A stretch of 64,000 nucleotides of DNA from Thiobacillus sp. (GTDB taxonomy: Bacteria > Pseudomonadota > Gammaproteobacteria > Burkholderiales > Thiobacillaceae): assembly GCF_018780105.1 (NCBI RefSeq), contig NZ_JADMKC010000007.1:186001-250000 (forward strand). The letters are read 5' to 3'. The position numbers were made by a program, and so were the translations under genes. A model generated the notes under the pieces. It had not been told where the DNA came from, searched no databases, and was given only the letters and a program-made list of their open reading frames with translations. Below are positions 1 to 8,345 of this stretch, in pieces (the stretch's first letter is position 1; every line of letters starts with the position of its first letter).

Positions 1-1605
1 GACGCCGTCACCCGCCCGGGACAGGGGCAGGCCCCGGCGCAGGTGCAGATTCTGGCGCAGGGGCAAGCAAGCGTCGACGCGGCGGCGAACTGGCTTAAAG
101 CGGACCTGGCTAAATATCTGGCCGGACAGACGGCTTGGCGCGGCCAGATCGATCTGCTGCCCGAAGGTGAACGCGTCCGCATCGAGTCCGATTTGCTGGG
201 GCTGCAGTCGCGCCTGCCGGCACCGCTGGCCAAGCCCGCCGCCCAGCCCCTGCCTTTGCTGATCAGCATGCAGCCGCAAGGCGCCGAGAAACAGGTTGAG
301 GTGCGCGTGGGACAAACCGTCGGCGCGGTCTGGCGCAGCACGGCCGACGGCCGTCTGGCCCGCGGCGAGCTTCGCTTTGGCGGCGCCCCGGTCTTGCCGG
401 CGGCGTCCGGCTTGCGCCTGGCCGGCAGCGGGCGCGGCCTGGATGTCAGCGGCTGGCTGGCCTTGCTGCCGGATACGCAAGGCGGCGAGGCGTTGCCGCT
501 GTCGGCGCTGGATTTGCGATTCGATTCGCTGGACCTGCTGGGGCGGCGTTTTCAGGATATCCGCTTGCTGGGCGCCAACCGCAACGGCCTGTTCCGTACG
601 CAGGTGAGCGGTCGCGGCGTGAACGGGGTGCTGAACTATCGTCCGGCAGGCGAACTCACGGCCCGCGTATCGGCGCAGTTCAGGCAGTTGACCATTCCGG
701 ATGCGGGCGCGGGGCCGGTTGCCACCACGCCGGGCGCCGAGGCGGATGCGATGACGATGACGGCGGCTGAATTTCCGCAGCTGGAAGTGACGGTCGAGGA
801 CTTCCGCTTGCAGGCACGTCCCCTGGGCCGGCTGGAGGTGTTGGCGCATGGCACGCCGCAGGGCCTGCTGATCGACAACCTGCAGCTGACGCATGCCGAC
901 AGCGTGTTTCGCATGAACGGCCTGTGGCATGAACAGGGCATCAGCGAGACGCGGGCCGAGCTGAATTTGCAGGTGCTGGATGCGGGCAAGTTCCTCACCC
1001 GATTCGGTTACGAGGACGCGCTCAAGCGCGGCAGTGCCAAGATCGCCGGCAATGTGAGCTGGGCCGGATCGCCTGCCGACTTCAGTCTGGGCACGCTCGC
1101 CGGCCAGCTGGATTTCTCGGCCAGGGAGGGGCAATTCCTGAATATCAATCCCGGTGCGGGCAAGCTGCTCGGCGTGTTGAGCCTGCAATCCCTGCCGCGC
1201 CGGTTGAGCCTGGATTTCCGTGATATCTTCACCAAGGGCTTTGCCTTCGACGATATGCATGCCGCGCTGCGCATTGCGCGGGGTGTGGTTTACAGCGATG
1301 ATTTCAAGATGCGCGGTCCGGCCGCCACGGTCCACATGTCGGGGCTGGCCGACCTGAATCAGGAGTCGGTGCAGCTGCGCCTGAAAGTGGTCCCGAAATT
1401 ATCCGAAGGCGTGGCGGTGGCCGGCGCACTGATCGGCGGGCCGCTGGTCGGCGTCGGCGTACTGGCCGCGCAGAAGCTGATGCGCGATCCGATCGAAGAA
1501 GCCAGCAGCCGGAGTTTCATGGTGACGGGACCATGGCTGGCGCCCGAAGTCACCCGTATAGTGAACCCTCAGCCCAAACCGGATGCCCAGGCAAACGAAC
1601 CTTGA
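1..1605 (+). CDS. yhdP: YhdP family AsmA-like protein, C-terminal part
   Basis: The reading frame is open from base 1, so the 5' part lies outside the window and about 534 C-terminal residues are seen. The product belongs to the YhdP/TamB/AsmA group of very large inner-membrane-anchored periplasmic proteins, thought to help phospholipid transport to the outer membrane. The typical C-terminal signature is visible: a short SLQSLPRRLSLDFRD stretch followed by FTKGFAFD. A hydrophobic Gly/Ala/Val segment near the end precedes a stretch ending in Pro/Asn. The next genes are a nitrilase and tldD, as is common for yhdP loci. Family assignment is firm; the role is from the family. Confidence 0.9.
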   Translation, partial: DAVTRPGQGQAPAQVQILAQGQASVDAAANWLKADLAKYLAGQTAWRGQIDLLPEGERVRIESDLLGLQSRLPAPLAKPAAQPLPLLISMQPQGAEKQVEVRVGQTVGAVWRSTADGRLARGELRFGGAPVLPAASGLRLAGSGRGLDVSGWLALLPDTQGGEALPLSALDLRFDSLDLLGRRFQDIRLLGANRNGLFRTQVSGRGVNGVLNYRPAGELTARVSAQFRQLTIPDAGAGPVATTPGAEADAMTMTAAEFPQLEVTVEDFRLQARPLGRLEVLAHGTPQGLLIDNLQLTHADSVFRMNGLWHEQGISETRAELNLQVLDAGKFLTRFGYEDALKRGSAKIAGNVSWAGSPADFSLGTLAGQLDFSAREGQFLNINPGAGKLLGVLSLQSLPRRLSLDFRDIFTKGFAFDDMHAALRIARGVVYSDDFKMRGPAATVHMSGLADLNQESVQLRLKVVPKLSEGVAVAGALIGGPLVGVGVLAAQKLMRDPIEEASSRSFMVTGPWLAPEVTRIVNPQPKPDAQANEP

Positions 1606-1620
1606 TTGTGGAACTTGATC

Positions 1621-2628
1621 ATGACGACAAAAAAAATCACCCAAGCTGTCCCCGCTAAATCCAGCCCAGCCAAATCCAGTACGGCCAAACCGGGCCCGGG
1701 CAAATCCAGCGTGGCGCGCCCCAAAGGCGCCCAGGTCAAAAAATCGGCGCCGCAGGCCGACACGGTGCGGGTGGCGGCCATTCAGATGGCGTCGGGCTCC
1801 AATGTATCGGCGAATCTGGCCGAGGCCGAACAGCTGATCGAGCTGGCCGTCGAGGCCGGCGCGCGTCTGGTCGCGCTGCCGGAGTTTTTCTGCATCATGG
1901 GCTTGAAGGACAGCGAAGTGGTGAAGGCACGCGAACCGGAAGGAAGCGGCCCGATCCAGTCGTTTCTGTCGCGCATGGCCAAAAAGCATCGCATCTGGCT
2001 GATCGGCGGCTCGGTGCCGCTCGAAGCCAGCGTGGCGAACAAGGTGCGCAACAGCTGCCTGGTGTACGACGAACGCGGCAAGCAGGTGGGGCGCTACGAC
2101 AAGATCCATCTGTTCGGGCTCGACCTTGGCAACGAGCATTATCAGGAAGCCAAGCTGATCGAGCCGGGCGATTCGGTGGTGGTGATCAACAGCCCGTTCG
2201 GTCGCATCGGCCTGTCGATCTGTTACGACCTGCGCTTTCCCGAGCTCTACCGCGCGATGCCCGAGGTCGATCTGATCGTGGTGCCGTCGGCGTTCACGGC
2301 CACCACCGGCCGCGCCCATTTCGAGGCCCTGATCCGCGCACGCGCCATCGAGAATCTGGCCTATGTGATCGCGCCGGCGCAGGGCGGCTACCATCTGTCC
2401 GGCCGCGAAACCCACGGTGACAGCATGATCGTCGATCCCTGGGGCGTGGTGCTCGACCGCCTGCCGCGCGGCTCCGGCGTCGTTATCGCCAACATCAACC
2501 CGGCTTACCAGGCCAGCCTGCGCAACAGCTTGCCGGCGCTGAAACACCGTTTCATCAAGTGCGAGCAGATCGGCACCAGCGTGGCCGAGCGACGTGTTGC
2601 CGCGTCGCGCGAGAAGGCCACCAAATAA
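1621..2628 (+). CDS. carbon-nitrogen hydrolase (Nit1/deaminated-glutathione amidase-like)
   Basis: A 335-residue nitrilase-superfamily amidase. The catalytic triad is visible: Glu88 in ALPEFF, Lys161 in RYDKIHLF and Cys201 in LSICYDLRFPELYR. These motifs are closest to the Nit1/Nit2 branch, which repairs deaminated glutathione, though the substrate is not proven. The ATG at 1621 is chosen; an upstream TTG at 1606 is less likely. An unusual feature is the first ~48 residues, a low-complexity Lys/Ala/Ser/Pro tail with repeated AKSS/AKPG units before the enzyme core begins at VRVAAIQ. It lies between yhdP and tldD with short gaps, probably one operon. Confidence 0.9.
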   Translation: MTTKKITQAVPAKSSPAKSSTAKPGPGKSSVARPKGAQVKKSAPQADTVRVAAIQMASGSNVSANLAEAEQLIELAVEAGARLVALPEFFCIMGLKDSEVVKAREPEGSGPIQSFLSRMAKKHRIWLIGGSVPLEASVANKVRNSCLVYDERGKQVGRYDKIHLFGLDLGNEHYQEAKLIEPGDSVVVINSPFGRIGLSICYDLRFPELYRAMPEVDLIVVPSAFTATTGRAHFEALIRARAIENLAYVIAPAQGGYHLSGRETHGDSMIVDPWGVVLDRLPRGSGVVIANINPAYQASLRNSLPALKHRFIKCEQIGTSVAERRVAASREKATK

Positions 2629-2643
2629 TCCAGGACATCCCCC

Positions 2644-4116
2644 ATGAATCCCATTGACGCCTTCGTTCCGATCCAGACCGCCGAGCAACTGTTCCAGTCC
2701 GCCGAGGCCACCTTGCTGAAACCCAACGGGCTCGACGCCGACAAGCTCGCGCCGGTGTTTTCGCGCCTGATGTCGCACGACGTCGACTATGCCGACCTCT
2801 ACTTCCAGTATTCGCGTTCGGAAGGCTGGAGCCTCGAAGAAGGCCAGGTCAAATCGGGCAGCTTCAACATCGACCAGGGCGTCGGCGTGCGCGCGATCTC
2901 GGGCGAGAAAACCGCGTTCGCCTATTCCGACGACATCAGCCTCGACGCGCTCGGCGCCGCCGCCGATGCCACCCGCGCCATCGCCCGCGCCGGGCAGCAG
3001 CGGCAGACTGCGGTGGCGCGCCGCGGCGACAGCCGCCTGCTGTACAACGCGGTCGATCCTTTAGTGAGCCTCGCCGACGCCGACAAGGTCGCTCTGCTGG
3101 AACGGCTGGAGAAAAAGGCACGCGCCATGGACCCGCGCGTGATCCAGGTGATGGCGAGCCTCGCTTCCGAATACGAAGTGATTTTCGTCGCGCGCTCCGA
3201 CGGCCATCTTGCCGCCGACGTGCGCCCGCTGGTGCGCCTGTCGCTGCAGGTGATTTCCGAGCAGGATGGCCGTCGCGAGCAAGGCAGCGGTGGTGGTGGC
3301 GGCCGTTTCGACTACAGCTATTTCACCGACGACATCCTCGACAAATACGCACGCCAGGCCGTGCATCAGGCCAGCGTCAACCTCGACGCGCGCCCCGCGC
3401 CCGCCGGCAGCATGACCGTCGTGCTCGGCTCCGGCTGGCCCGGCATCCTGCTGCACGAAGCGATCGGCCACGGCCTCGAAGGCGACTTCAACCGCAAGGG
3501 CAGCTCGGCCTTCTCCGGCCGGATTGGTGAGAGAGTGGCGGCCCCCGGTGTGACGGTGATCGACGACGGCACCATCCCGCTGCGCCGCGGCTCGCTCAAC
3601 GTCGACGACGAAGGCAACCCGACCCAGCGCACCACGCTGATCGAAGACGGCATCCTCACCGGCTACATGCAGGACATGATGAACGCCCGCCTGATGGGCA
3701 TGCCGGTCACCGGCAATGCAAGGCGCGAATCGTATGCCCACCTCACCATGCCGCGCATGACCAACACCCTGATGCTGAACGGCGACAAGAACCCGCACGA
3801 AATCATCGCCTCGGTGAAGAACGGCCTCTACGCCGTCAACTTCGGCGGCGGCCAGGTCGACATCACCAGCGGCAAATTCGTCTTCTCCGCCGCCGAGGCC
3901 TACATGATCGAAGACGGCAAGATCACCTACCCGGTCAAAGGCGCCACCCTGATCGGCAACGGCCCCGATGCGCTGACGCGCGTCTCCATGATCGGCAACG
4001 ACATGGAAATGGATTCCGGTGTCGGCACCTGCGGCAAGGAAGGGCAGAGCGTGCCGGTCGGCGTGGGCCAGCCGACGCTGCGGATCGATGGGTTGACGGT
4101 GGGCGGGACGGCGTGA
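2644..4116 (+). CDS. tldD: metalloprotease TldD
   Basis: A 490-residue TldD subunit, which with PmbA (TldE) forms a cytoplasmic heterodimeric zinc protease that trims peptides such as microcin precursors and unfolded peptides. The zinc-binding HExxxH motif is seen as HEAIGH at residues 271-276, and the conserved GTCGKEGQ motif at 461-468 near the C-terminus. Length is typical. It is the last gene of the yhdP-nitrilase-tldD set. The partner pmbA lies at 24059-25399 on the other strand. Part of this gene is duplicated as a decayed fragment at 5480-5660. Confidence 0.97.
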   Translation: MNPIDAFVPIQTAEQLFQSAEATLLKPNGLDADKLAPVFSRLMSHDVDYADLYFQYSRSEGWSLEEGQVKSGSFNIDQGVGVRAISGEKTAFAYSDDISLDALGAAADATRAIARAGQQRQTAVARRGDSRLLYNAVDPLVSLADADKVALLERLEKKARAMDPRVIQVMASLASEYEVIFVARSDGHLAADVRPLVRLSLQVISEQDGRREQGSGGGGGRFDYSYFTDDILDKYARQAVHQASVNLDARPAPAGSMTVVLGSGWPGILLHEAIGHGLEGDFNRKGSSAFSGRIGERVAAPGVTVIDDGTIPLRRGSLNVDDEGNPTQRTTLIEDGILTGYMQDMMNARLMGMPVTGNARRESYAHLTMPRMTNTLMLNGDKNPHEIIASVKNGLYAVNFGGGQVDITSGKFVFSAAEAYMIEDGKITYPVKGATLIGNGPDALTRVSMIGNDMEMDSGVGTCGKEGQSVPVGVGQPTLRIDGLTVGGTA

Positions 4117-4227
4117 GCGGGACGGATTCAAGCACGCAGGGTTCACGGACTTGGGGCGCATCTTTAATCGTGATGCTTCCTGTCTGTTCATGGGCCGTTT
4201 GTTAGTGAAGCAGTTGAACATGTAGTC

Positions 4228-5376
4228 ATGAGAAACCTCCTCTCCAGACTGTTCCCGCAGCAAGCCACTGTCTCGCATCGCGAGCGGGTGCTTTCGGGAC
4301 TGGGAGGAATTCTTGCCATCTTTCTCACCACGCTGATTGCGCAGCGTTATATCGGCGGCGTCACGCTCCCTTTCATGCTGGCCTCCATGGGGGCTTCCAC
4401 AGTGCTATTGCTGGGCGCACCGCATAGCCCCTTGTCTCAGCCTTGGGCTTTCGCTGGCGGGCATCTGGTTTCGTCGTTTGTCGGCATTAGCTGCGCGACG
4501 ACTATTCCCAATGTCTATCTGGCGGCGGGCTTGGCTGTCGGCCTGTCCATCAGCGCCATGTATTACCTGCGCTGCCTGCACCCACCGGGTGGCGCAACTG
4601 CCTTGTTGACGGTTATCGGCGATCAGAAAATCCATATGCTGGGCTTTCATTTCATGCTGATGCCGGTTCTTGTGAATGTGGTGGTTCTGCTGGGGGTGGC
4701 GCTGATAATCAACAACCTCATTCCGGGGCGTCGCTATCCCGCCAACATCGTTCTCCACAGCAAGACGGAAGCGCACCATGGAGATGAAACCCCATCCCCG
4801 GTCAAGCTGAGCTTTGACCAGGAAGATCTGCGCACTGCCCTGCGTGAGATGGACGGTTACATTGACGTCAGCGGCGAAGACCTCACCCGCATCTATGGCC
4901 TCGCCACGTTACACGCCCACCAGCGTGGCTTTGGCGGCATGAGCCTGGGCGACATCATGACGCATGATGTCGTGACGACGAAGGCGGATACGGATCTGCG
5001 GGCGCTGTGGGCACAGATGAAAAAACACGGCATTCGCGGCGTGCCGGTCCTGGGTCAGGATGGCAGGGTGGTAGGGATGGTCACCATCGTGGATTTTCTC
5101 AATGCCGTGGACTGGCGTATTTGCGAGAGCTTCATTCACCGGCTGAAAGACGCCTTCAAACGCAAATCGCCATCCACTGCCGAGCGCATCATGAGTGCGC
5201 CGGTTATCACGGCTCGCGTCGATACCCCGCTTACCGAAGCCTTCCTGACTTTCTCGGAGCACGGGATCAATCATCTCCCCGTTATTGAAACTGACGGCCG
5301 CCTGATAGGTATCGTGACGCGGCTCGATCTGCTGTCTGCGCTTTACGGCGACCGGGTGGGTCAGCAGGCAAAGTGA
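4228..5376 (+). CDS. HPP family membrane protein with CBS domain pair
   Basis: A 382-residue protein. Residues ~20-160 are hydrophobic with about four membrane spans and carry the family motif LHPPGGATAL. The C-terminal third holds two CBS domains (about 235-300 and 310-375), with typical SLGDIMTHDVVT and ERIMSAPVIT starts. HPP proteins of this kind are integral membrane proteins; some plant and cyanobacterial members move nitrite. CBS pairs usually sense adenine nucleotides. Third codon positions are visibly less GC-biased than in tldD, which may point to a different history. It is separated from tldD by 111 bp without an obvious terminator. Confidence 0.88.
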   Translation: MRNLLSRLFPQQATVSHRERVLSGLGGILAIFLTTLIAQRYIGGVTLPFMLASMGASTVLLLGAPHSPLSQPWAFAGGHLVSSFVGISCATTIPNVYLAAGLAVGLSISAMYYLRCLHPPGGATALLTVIGDQKIHMLGFHFMLMPVLVNVVVLLGVALIINNLIPGRRYPANIVLHSKTEAHHGDETPSPVKLSFDQEDLRTALREMDGYIDVSGEDLTRIYGLATLHAHQRGFGGMSLGDIMTHDVVTTKADTDLRALWAQMKKHGIRGVPVLGQDGRVVGMVTIVDFLNAVDWRICESFIHRLKDAFKRKSPSTAERIMSAPVITARVDTPLTEAFLTFSEHGINHLPVIETDGRLIGIVTRLDLLSALYGDRVGQQAK

Positions 5377-5392
5377 GCCGTTTGTGTAGGGC

Positions 5393-5476
5393 GCGTCATC
5401 GAAGCGCATTGCATGCGCGAACAGCCCGTGCGGGTCGTCCCCCACCTCCATCGGCGCCACGGAGGCCACCCATTCG
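5393..5476 (-). pseudogene. remnant of a ribD-like 3' end
   Basis: Read on the minus strand this short stretch encodes EWVASVAPMEVGDDPHGLF, which aligns with EWVAYLAPMAAGDSARGLF near the C-terminus of the intact ribD at 6508-7587. No start, no remaining domain and no ribD stop are present. It abuts a tldD-like remnant on the other strand. It is seen only as sequence similarity to a neighbour; a chance match over this length is unlikely. Confidence 0.6.
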
Positions 5477-5479
5477 CCG

Positions 5480-5660
5480 AACCCGCGCGTGATCCAGGTG
5501 ATGGCGAGCCTCGCCTCCGAATACGAAGTCATTTTCATCGCACGCTCCAACACCGTCTGGCAGCGGGTGTGCGTCCGCTGGCGCAGCTGCCGCAGCAAGT
5601 CGTCGCCGAACAGGACGATCGCCGCGAGCAGGGTGGCGGCACCTGTGGCAAGGAAGGCCA
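5480..5660 (+). pseudogene. decayed, internally deleted tldD fragment
   Basis: Bases 5481-5550 match tldD 3131-3200 with about five differences. The similarity then continues more weakly, after a small indel that shifts frame, through the equivalent of [11 protein letters not shown] and EQDGRREQG (seen here as VRPLAQLPQQV and EQDDRREQG). It then jumps straight to the C-terminal TCGKEGQ motif, so the equivalent of roughly 730 bp of tldD is missing. There is no start codon and no domain left, so this is a non-functional relic. Confidence 0.75.
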
Positions 5661-5760
5661 GCACGTAGGTTGGGCAGAATGAAATGAAGCCCAACGCAGG
5701 CCATCGCACATAGGCAGACAATCACTCATGCAATTGGGCTTTTCAGCCCAACCTACGTGC
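5661..5760. repeat. small palindromic element with 15-bp perfect inverted ends
   Basis: GCACGTAGGTTGGGC at 5661-5675 is exactly repeated in inverse orientation at 5746-5760. Internal AAGCCCAAC (5687-5695) and TTGGGCTTTT (5734-5743) give a second, nested pairing. The ~100 bp element resembles REP/MITE-like intergenic palindromes with GTAGGTTGGGC ends that are common in proteobacteria. It carries no gene. It might also act as a transcription stop between the converging neighbours. Confidence 0.7.
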
Positions 5761-5767
5761 TCAGTTA

Positions 5768-6511
5768 TCAGCGCCCGACGCGTAGGAATAGCGGCCAGCT
5801 CAGGCGCAAGGCGGCGTCCGGTGTCCCCCACAGCAGTCCGAGTTCGGCTGCCAGCGCCGGCAGCGGATCGTGACCCTGCGTGCCCTGATAACGCTTCACC
5901 GCCGACCAGGTCGAGAGATACGCGACAAGGCGTGGCAGGGTCCACTCGACCTTGATCGCGAAGTTGGGGGCAGCGATTTCCGCAAACGGAAACGGCAGGC
6001 TCTTGTAAGCGTCGTCGATCAGCGCGCGCTCGGGTGGCCAGTAGGGCCCGACGGTCTCGGCGTAGAAGCGCTGGAAGGGTGCATCGAGTTCGCCCGGCAG
6101 CACCATGCGGCCGTAACCCCATAACGCGATCACGCCGTTCCGCTTGAGCACCCGTTTCGCCTCGGCATGGAAGCGCGGCAGGTCGAACCAGTGCGCGGCC
6201 TGCGCGACGGTGACGAGATCGACGCTGGCATCGGCCAGCCCGCTCGCTTCGGCGGTCGCCACGCGGTAGTCGATGCGGGCGTGTGGTGCGGCGTGGCGTA
6301 TCTGTTCGGCCGACGCGTCGGTGGCGACGATGCACTGGAAATGCGGCGCCAGACCGAGCGCCGCCTGGCCGCTGCCCGTGGCGCAGTCCCACGCCAGGTT
6401 GCGTTCAGCGCTGAGGCTGGCGAGCCAGGCATACAGCTCGGCAGGGTAGTCGGGGCGGAACGCGGCGTAGCGTTCGGAGGCGGTAGAAAAGTGGTCTTTG
6501 AAGTCGCTCAT
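5768..6511 (-). CDS. class I SAM-dependent methyltransferase
   Basis: A 247-residue methyltransferase of the Methyltransf_11 type. The SAM-binding motif I is seen as WDCATGSGQAAL (residues 41-52), followed by the acidic VATDAS motif (62-67). The N-terminal FSTASERYAAFRPDYP is typical of YcgJ/TrmB-unrelated methyltransferases acting on small molecules; the substrate is unknown. The ATG at 6511 overlaps the ribD stop as ATGA, so it is translationally coupled to ribD and is the last gene of the glyA-nrdR-ribD run. Confidence 0.88.
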   Translation of the reverse strand: MSDFKDHFSTASERYAAFRPDYPAELYAWLASLSAERNLAWDCATGSGQAALGLAPHFQCIVATDASAEQIRHAAPHARIDYRVATAEASGLADASVDLVTVAQAAHWFDLPRFHAEAKRVLKRNGVIALWGYGRMVLPGELDAPFQRFYAETVGPYWPPERALIDDAYKSLPFPFAEIAAPNFAIKVEWTLPRLVAYLSTWSAVKRYQGTQGHDPLPALAAELGLLWGTPDAALRLSWPLFLRVGR

Positions 6512-7587
6512 TGCGGCAGCAGCGTCAGGCGCAGGTCGTTGCCGACCGCACGCACGTCGCTCAAGCGGAAGCGGGCAGCCTCTGCCAGCGTCATCAAGGG
6601 TGGATGGTCGAACAGTCCGCGCGCGCTGTCGCCTGCAGCCATGGGGGCGAGGTAAGCCACCCACTCATCGATCAGACCTGCGGCGAGCAAGGCGCCGTTC
6701 AATCCGGCGCCCGCTTCGACGTGCAGTTCGTTGACGCCGCGTTGTGCCAGCAATGTCAGCAGAGCGGACAGATCGACGCGGCCGTCTGCTGCGGGCAACG
6801 CAACCACCTCTGCGCCGGCGTGTTCGAGCGCAGTGCGTGCAGCCGGATCGGCGTGATGACAGGCGATGAGCGCGGGCAGGATCGCTGCGTCCGCCGGCGT
6901 GCGTAGGGCGGAATCGACCACCACGCGCAGCGGCTGGCGGCCGATGTCGAAGTCGCGCACGTTCATGCGCGGATTGTCGGCCAGCACGGTGCCGCTGCCG
7001 GTGAGGATGGCGCAGGCGCGGGCACGCAGGCGTTGCACGTCGGCACGCGCGGCCGCGCCGGTAATCCATTGCGACTGGCCGTTGGCGAGGGCGGTCTTGC
7101 CGTCCAGCGTCGATGCGGTTTTCAGTCGCACCCACGGACGCTGCCGTGTCATGCGCGAAATGAAGCCGGGATTGAGCGCGCGCGCCTCGGCTTCCATCAA
7201 TCCGACCTCGGCTTCGATGCCGGCCAGCGTCAGCATGTCGATGCCGCCGCCCGCAACCAGCGGGTTGGGATCGGTCATCGCCGCCACCACGCGCGCCACG
7301 CCGGCGCGGATGAGCGATTCGGCGCAGGGCGGGGTGCGGCCGTGATGGGAACAGGGTTCGAGTGTGACGTAGGCCGTTGCGCCGCGTGCGGCGTCGCCTG
7401 CCGCCTGGAGCGCATGTACTTCGGCATGCGGCGTGCCGGTGCGCTGATGCCAGCCCTCGCCGACGATTTTCCCATCCTTGACGATGACGCAGCCGACGCG
7501 CGGGTTGGGGCTGGTGGTGGCCAGCCCGTACGCGGCGAGTTGCAGCGCGCGCGCCATGTGGGCGTGGTCGGCAGCAGAGAAACGCAT
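6508..7587 (-). CDS. ribD: bifunctional diaminohydroxyphosphoribosylaminopyrimidine deaminase / reductase RibD
   Basis: A 359-residue enzyme for the second and third steps of riboflavin synthesis. The N-terminal deaminase domain has the zinc site HAE (54-56) and PCSHHGRTPPC (78-88). The C-terminal reductase domain starts near VRLKTASTLDGKTA and ends with the NADPH-dependent reductase fold. Length is usual. It lies downstream of nrdR with a 184-bp gap that holds no recognisable FMN riboswitch, and its stop overlaps the methyltransferase start. Confidence 0.97.
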   Translation of the reverse strand: MRFSAADHAHMARALQLAAYGLATTSPNPRVGCVIVKDGKIVGEGWHQRTGTPHAEVHALQAAGDAARGATAYVTLEPCSHHGRTPPCAESLIRAGVARVVAAMTDPNPLVAGGGIDMLTLAGIEAEVGLMEAEARALNPGFISRMTRQRPWVRLKTASTLDGKTALANGQSQWITGAAARADVQRLRARACAILTGSGTVLADNPRMNVRDFDIGRQPLRVVVDSALRTPADAAILPALIACHHADPAARTALEHAGAEVVALPAADGRVDLSALLTLLAQRGVNELHVEAGAGLNGALLAAGLIDEWVAYLAPMAAGDSARGLFDHPPLMTLAEAARFRLSDVRAVGNDLRLTLLPQ

Positions 7588-7771
7588 GGTTGGGAGTGGG
7601 CAGCAGCCAGAAACGGAATAGCCGGATTATCGACGCGCCGGATGAAAAAAGTCGAGCCGTCCGGACAGCGGTCGCGGATGGCTCGGGTGCCTGCTGTACA
7701 GGCCCGATCGCCGCCAAGCCCGATCGCGGCCATGCCTGATTGTCGCCTGGGTTGGGCGAGCCTGCGAGGGG

Positions 7772-8254
7772 TTATTCGAACAAGTCGCCCACACCGTGCG
7801 GTGGGCTGCGCTCCAGATCCTGCAGCATCTCGCGAAAGTCGTCCGGGTCCTGAAAGCTTTTGTAGACCGAGGCAAAGCGGATGTAGGCGATCTTGTCGAG
7901 CTTTTTGAGTTCCTGCATCACCAGTTCGCCGATTTCGCGCGCAGGCACTTCGCGCTCGCCCAGGGTCAGCAGGCGCTGGCGGATGCGATCGACGGCCGCA
8001 TCGACCAGCTCGGTCGAAACCGGCCGCTTGTGCAGTGCGCGGCGAAAGCCTTCGCGCAGCTTGCCTTCGTCGAAGTCCGCCCGCATGCCGTTGCTCTTGA
8101 CGATCTGCGGCGGCCGCAACTCGGCGGTTTCCCAGGTGGTAAAACGCTTGTCGCACTGCGCACAGCGGCGACGGCGACGGATTGCATCGCCCCCCTCGTT
8201 GACGCGGGAGTCAATGACCTGGGTATCGAGGGAACCGCAGAAAGGGCATTTCAT
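7772..8254 (-). CDS. nrdR: transcriptional repressor NrdR
   Basis: A 160-residue regulator of ribonucleotide reductase genes. The N-terminal zinc ribbon has Cys3, Cys6, Cys31 and Cys34 with the RRRRRC basic stretch. An ATP-cone domain follows ([19 protein letters not shown] onwards) that senses ATP/dATP. The glyA-nrdR-ribD order is a familiar arrangement. The start ATG at 8254 gives the canonical MKCPFC N-terminus. Confidence 0.97.
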   Translation of the reverse strand: MKCPFCGSLDTQVIDSRVNEGGDAIRRRRRCAQCDKRFTTWETAELRPPQIVKSNGMRADFDEGKLREGFRRALHKRPVSTELVDAAVDRIRQRLLTLGEREVPAREIGELVMQELKKLDKIAYIRFASVYKSFQDPDDFREMLQDLERSPPHGVGDLFE

Positions 8255-8264
8255 TTTGGGGGGG

Positions 8265-8338
8265 CGGTGAGCAGTGAGCGGTGAGCGGTGAGCGGTGAGC
8301 GGGGTTAACCGTTCACCGCTTCCCGCTTACCGTTCACC
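8265..8338. repeat. heptanucleotide tandem repeat with inverted arm
   Basis: Between glyA and nrdR there are five near-perfect copies of GGTGAGC (one with A for G). They are followed after GGGGTTAACC by a degenerate inverse copy (CGTTCACCGCTTCCCGCTTACCG). The two halves can fold into an imperfect hairpin, so the repeat may end or attenuate glyA transcription. No coding potential. Confidence 0.7.
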
Positions 8339-8345
8339 CATAAAT

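Noticed and set aside
4909-5721. A long minus-strand open frame across the HPP gene end and the relic
   Set aside because: It overlaps the real HPP/CBS gene and only its middle resembles RibD; no start or full domain supports it as a gene.
7588-7771. FMN riboswitch before ribD
   Set aside because: None of the conserved FMN aptamer blocks are present in this 184-bp gap.
8265-8338. CRISPR-like array
   Set aside because: Units are 7 bp without spacers; this is a simple tandem repeat.
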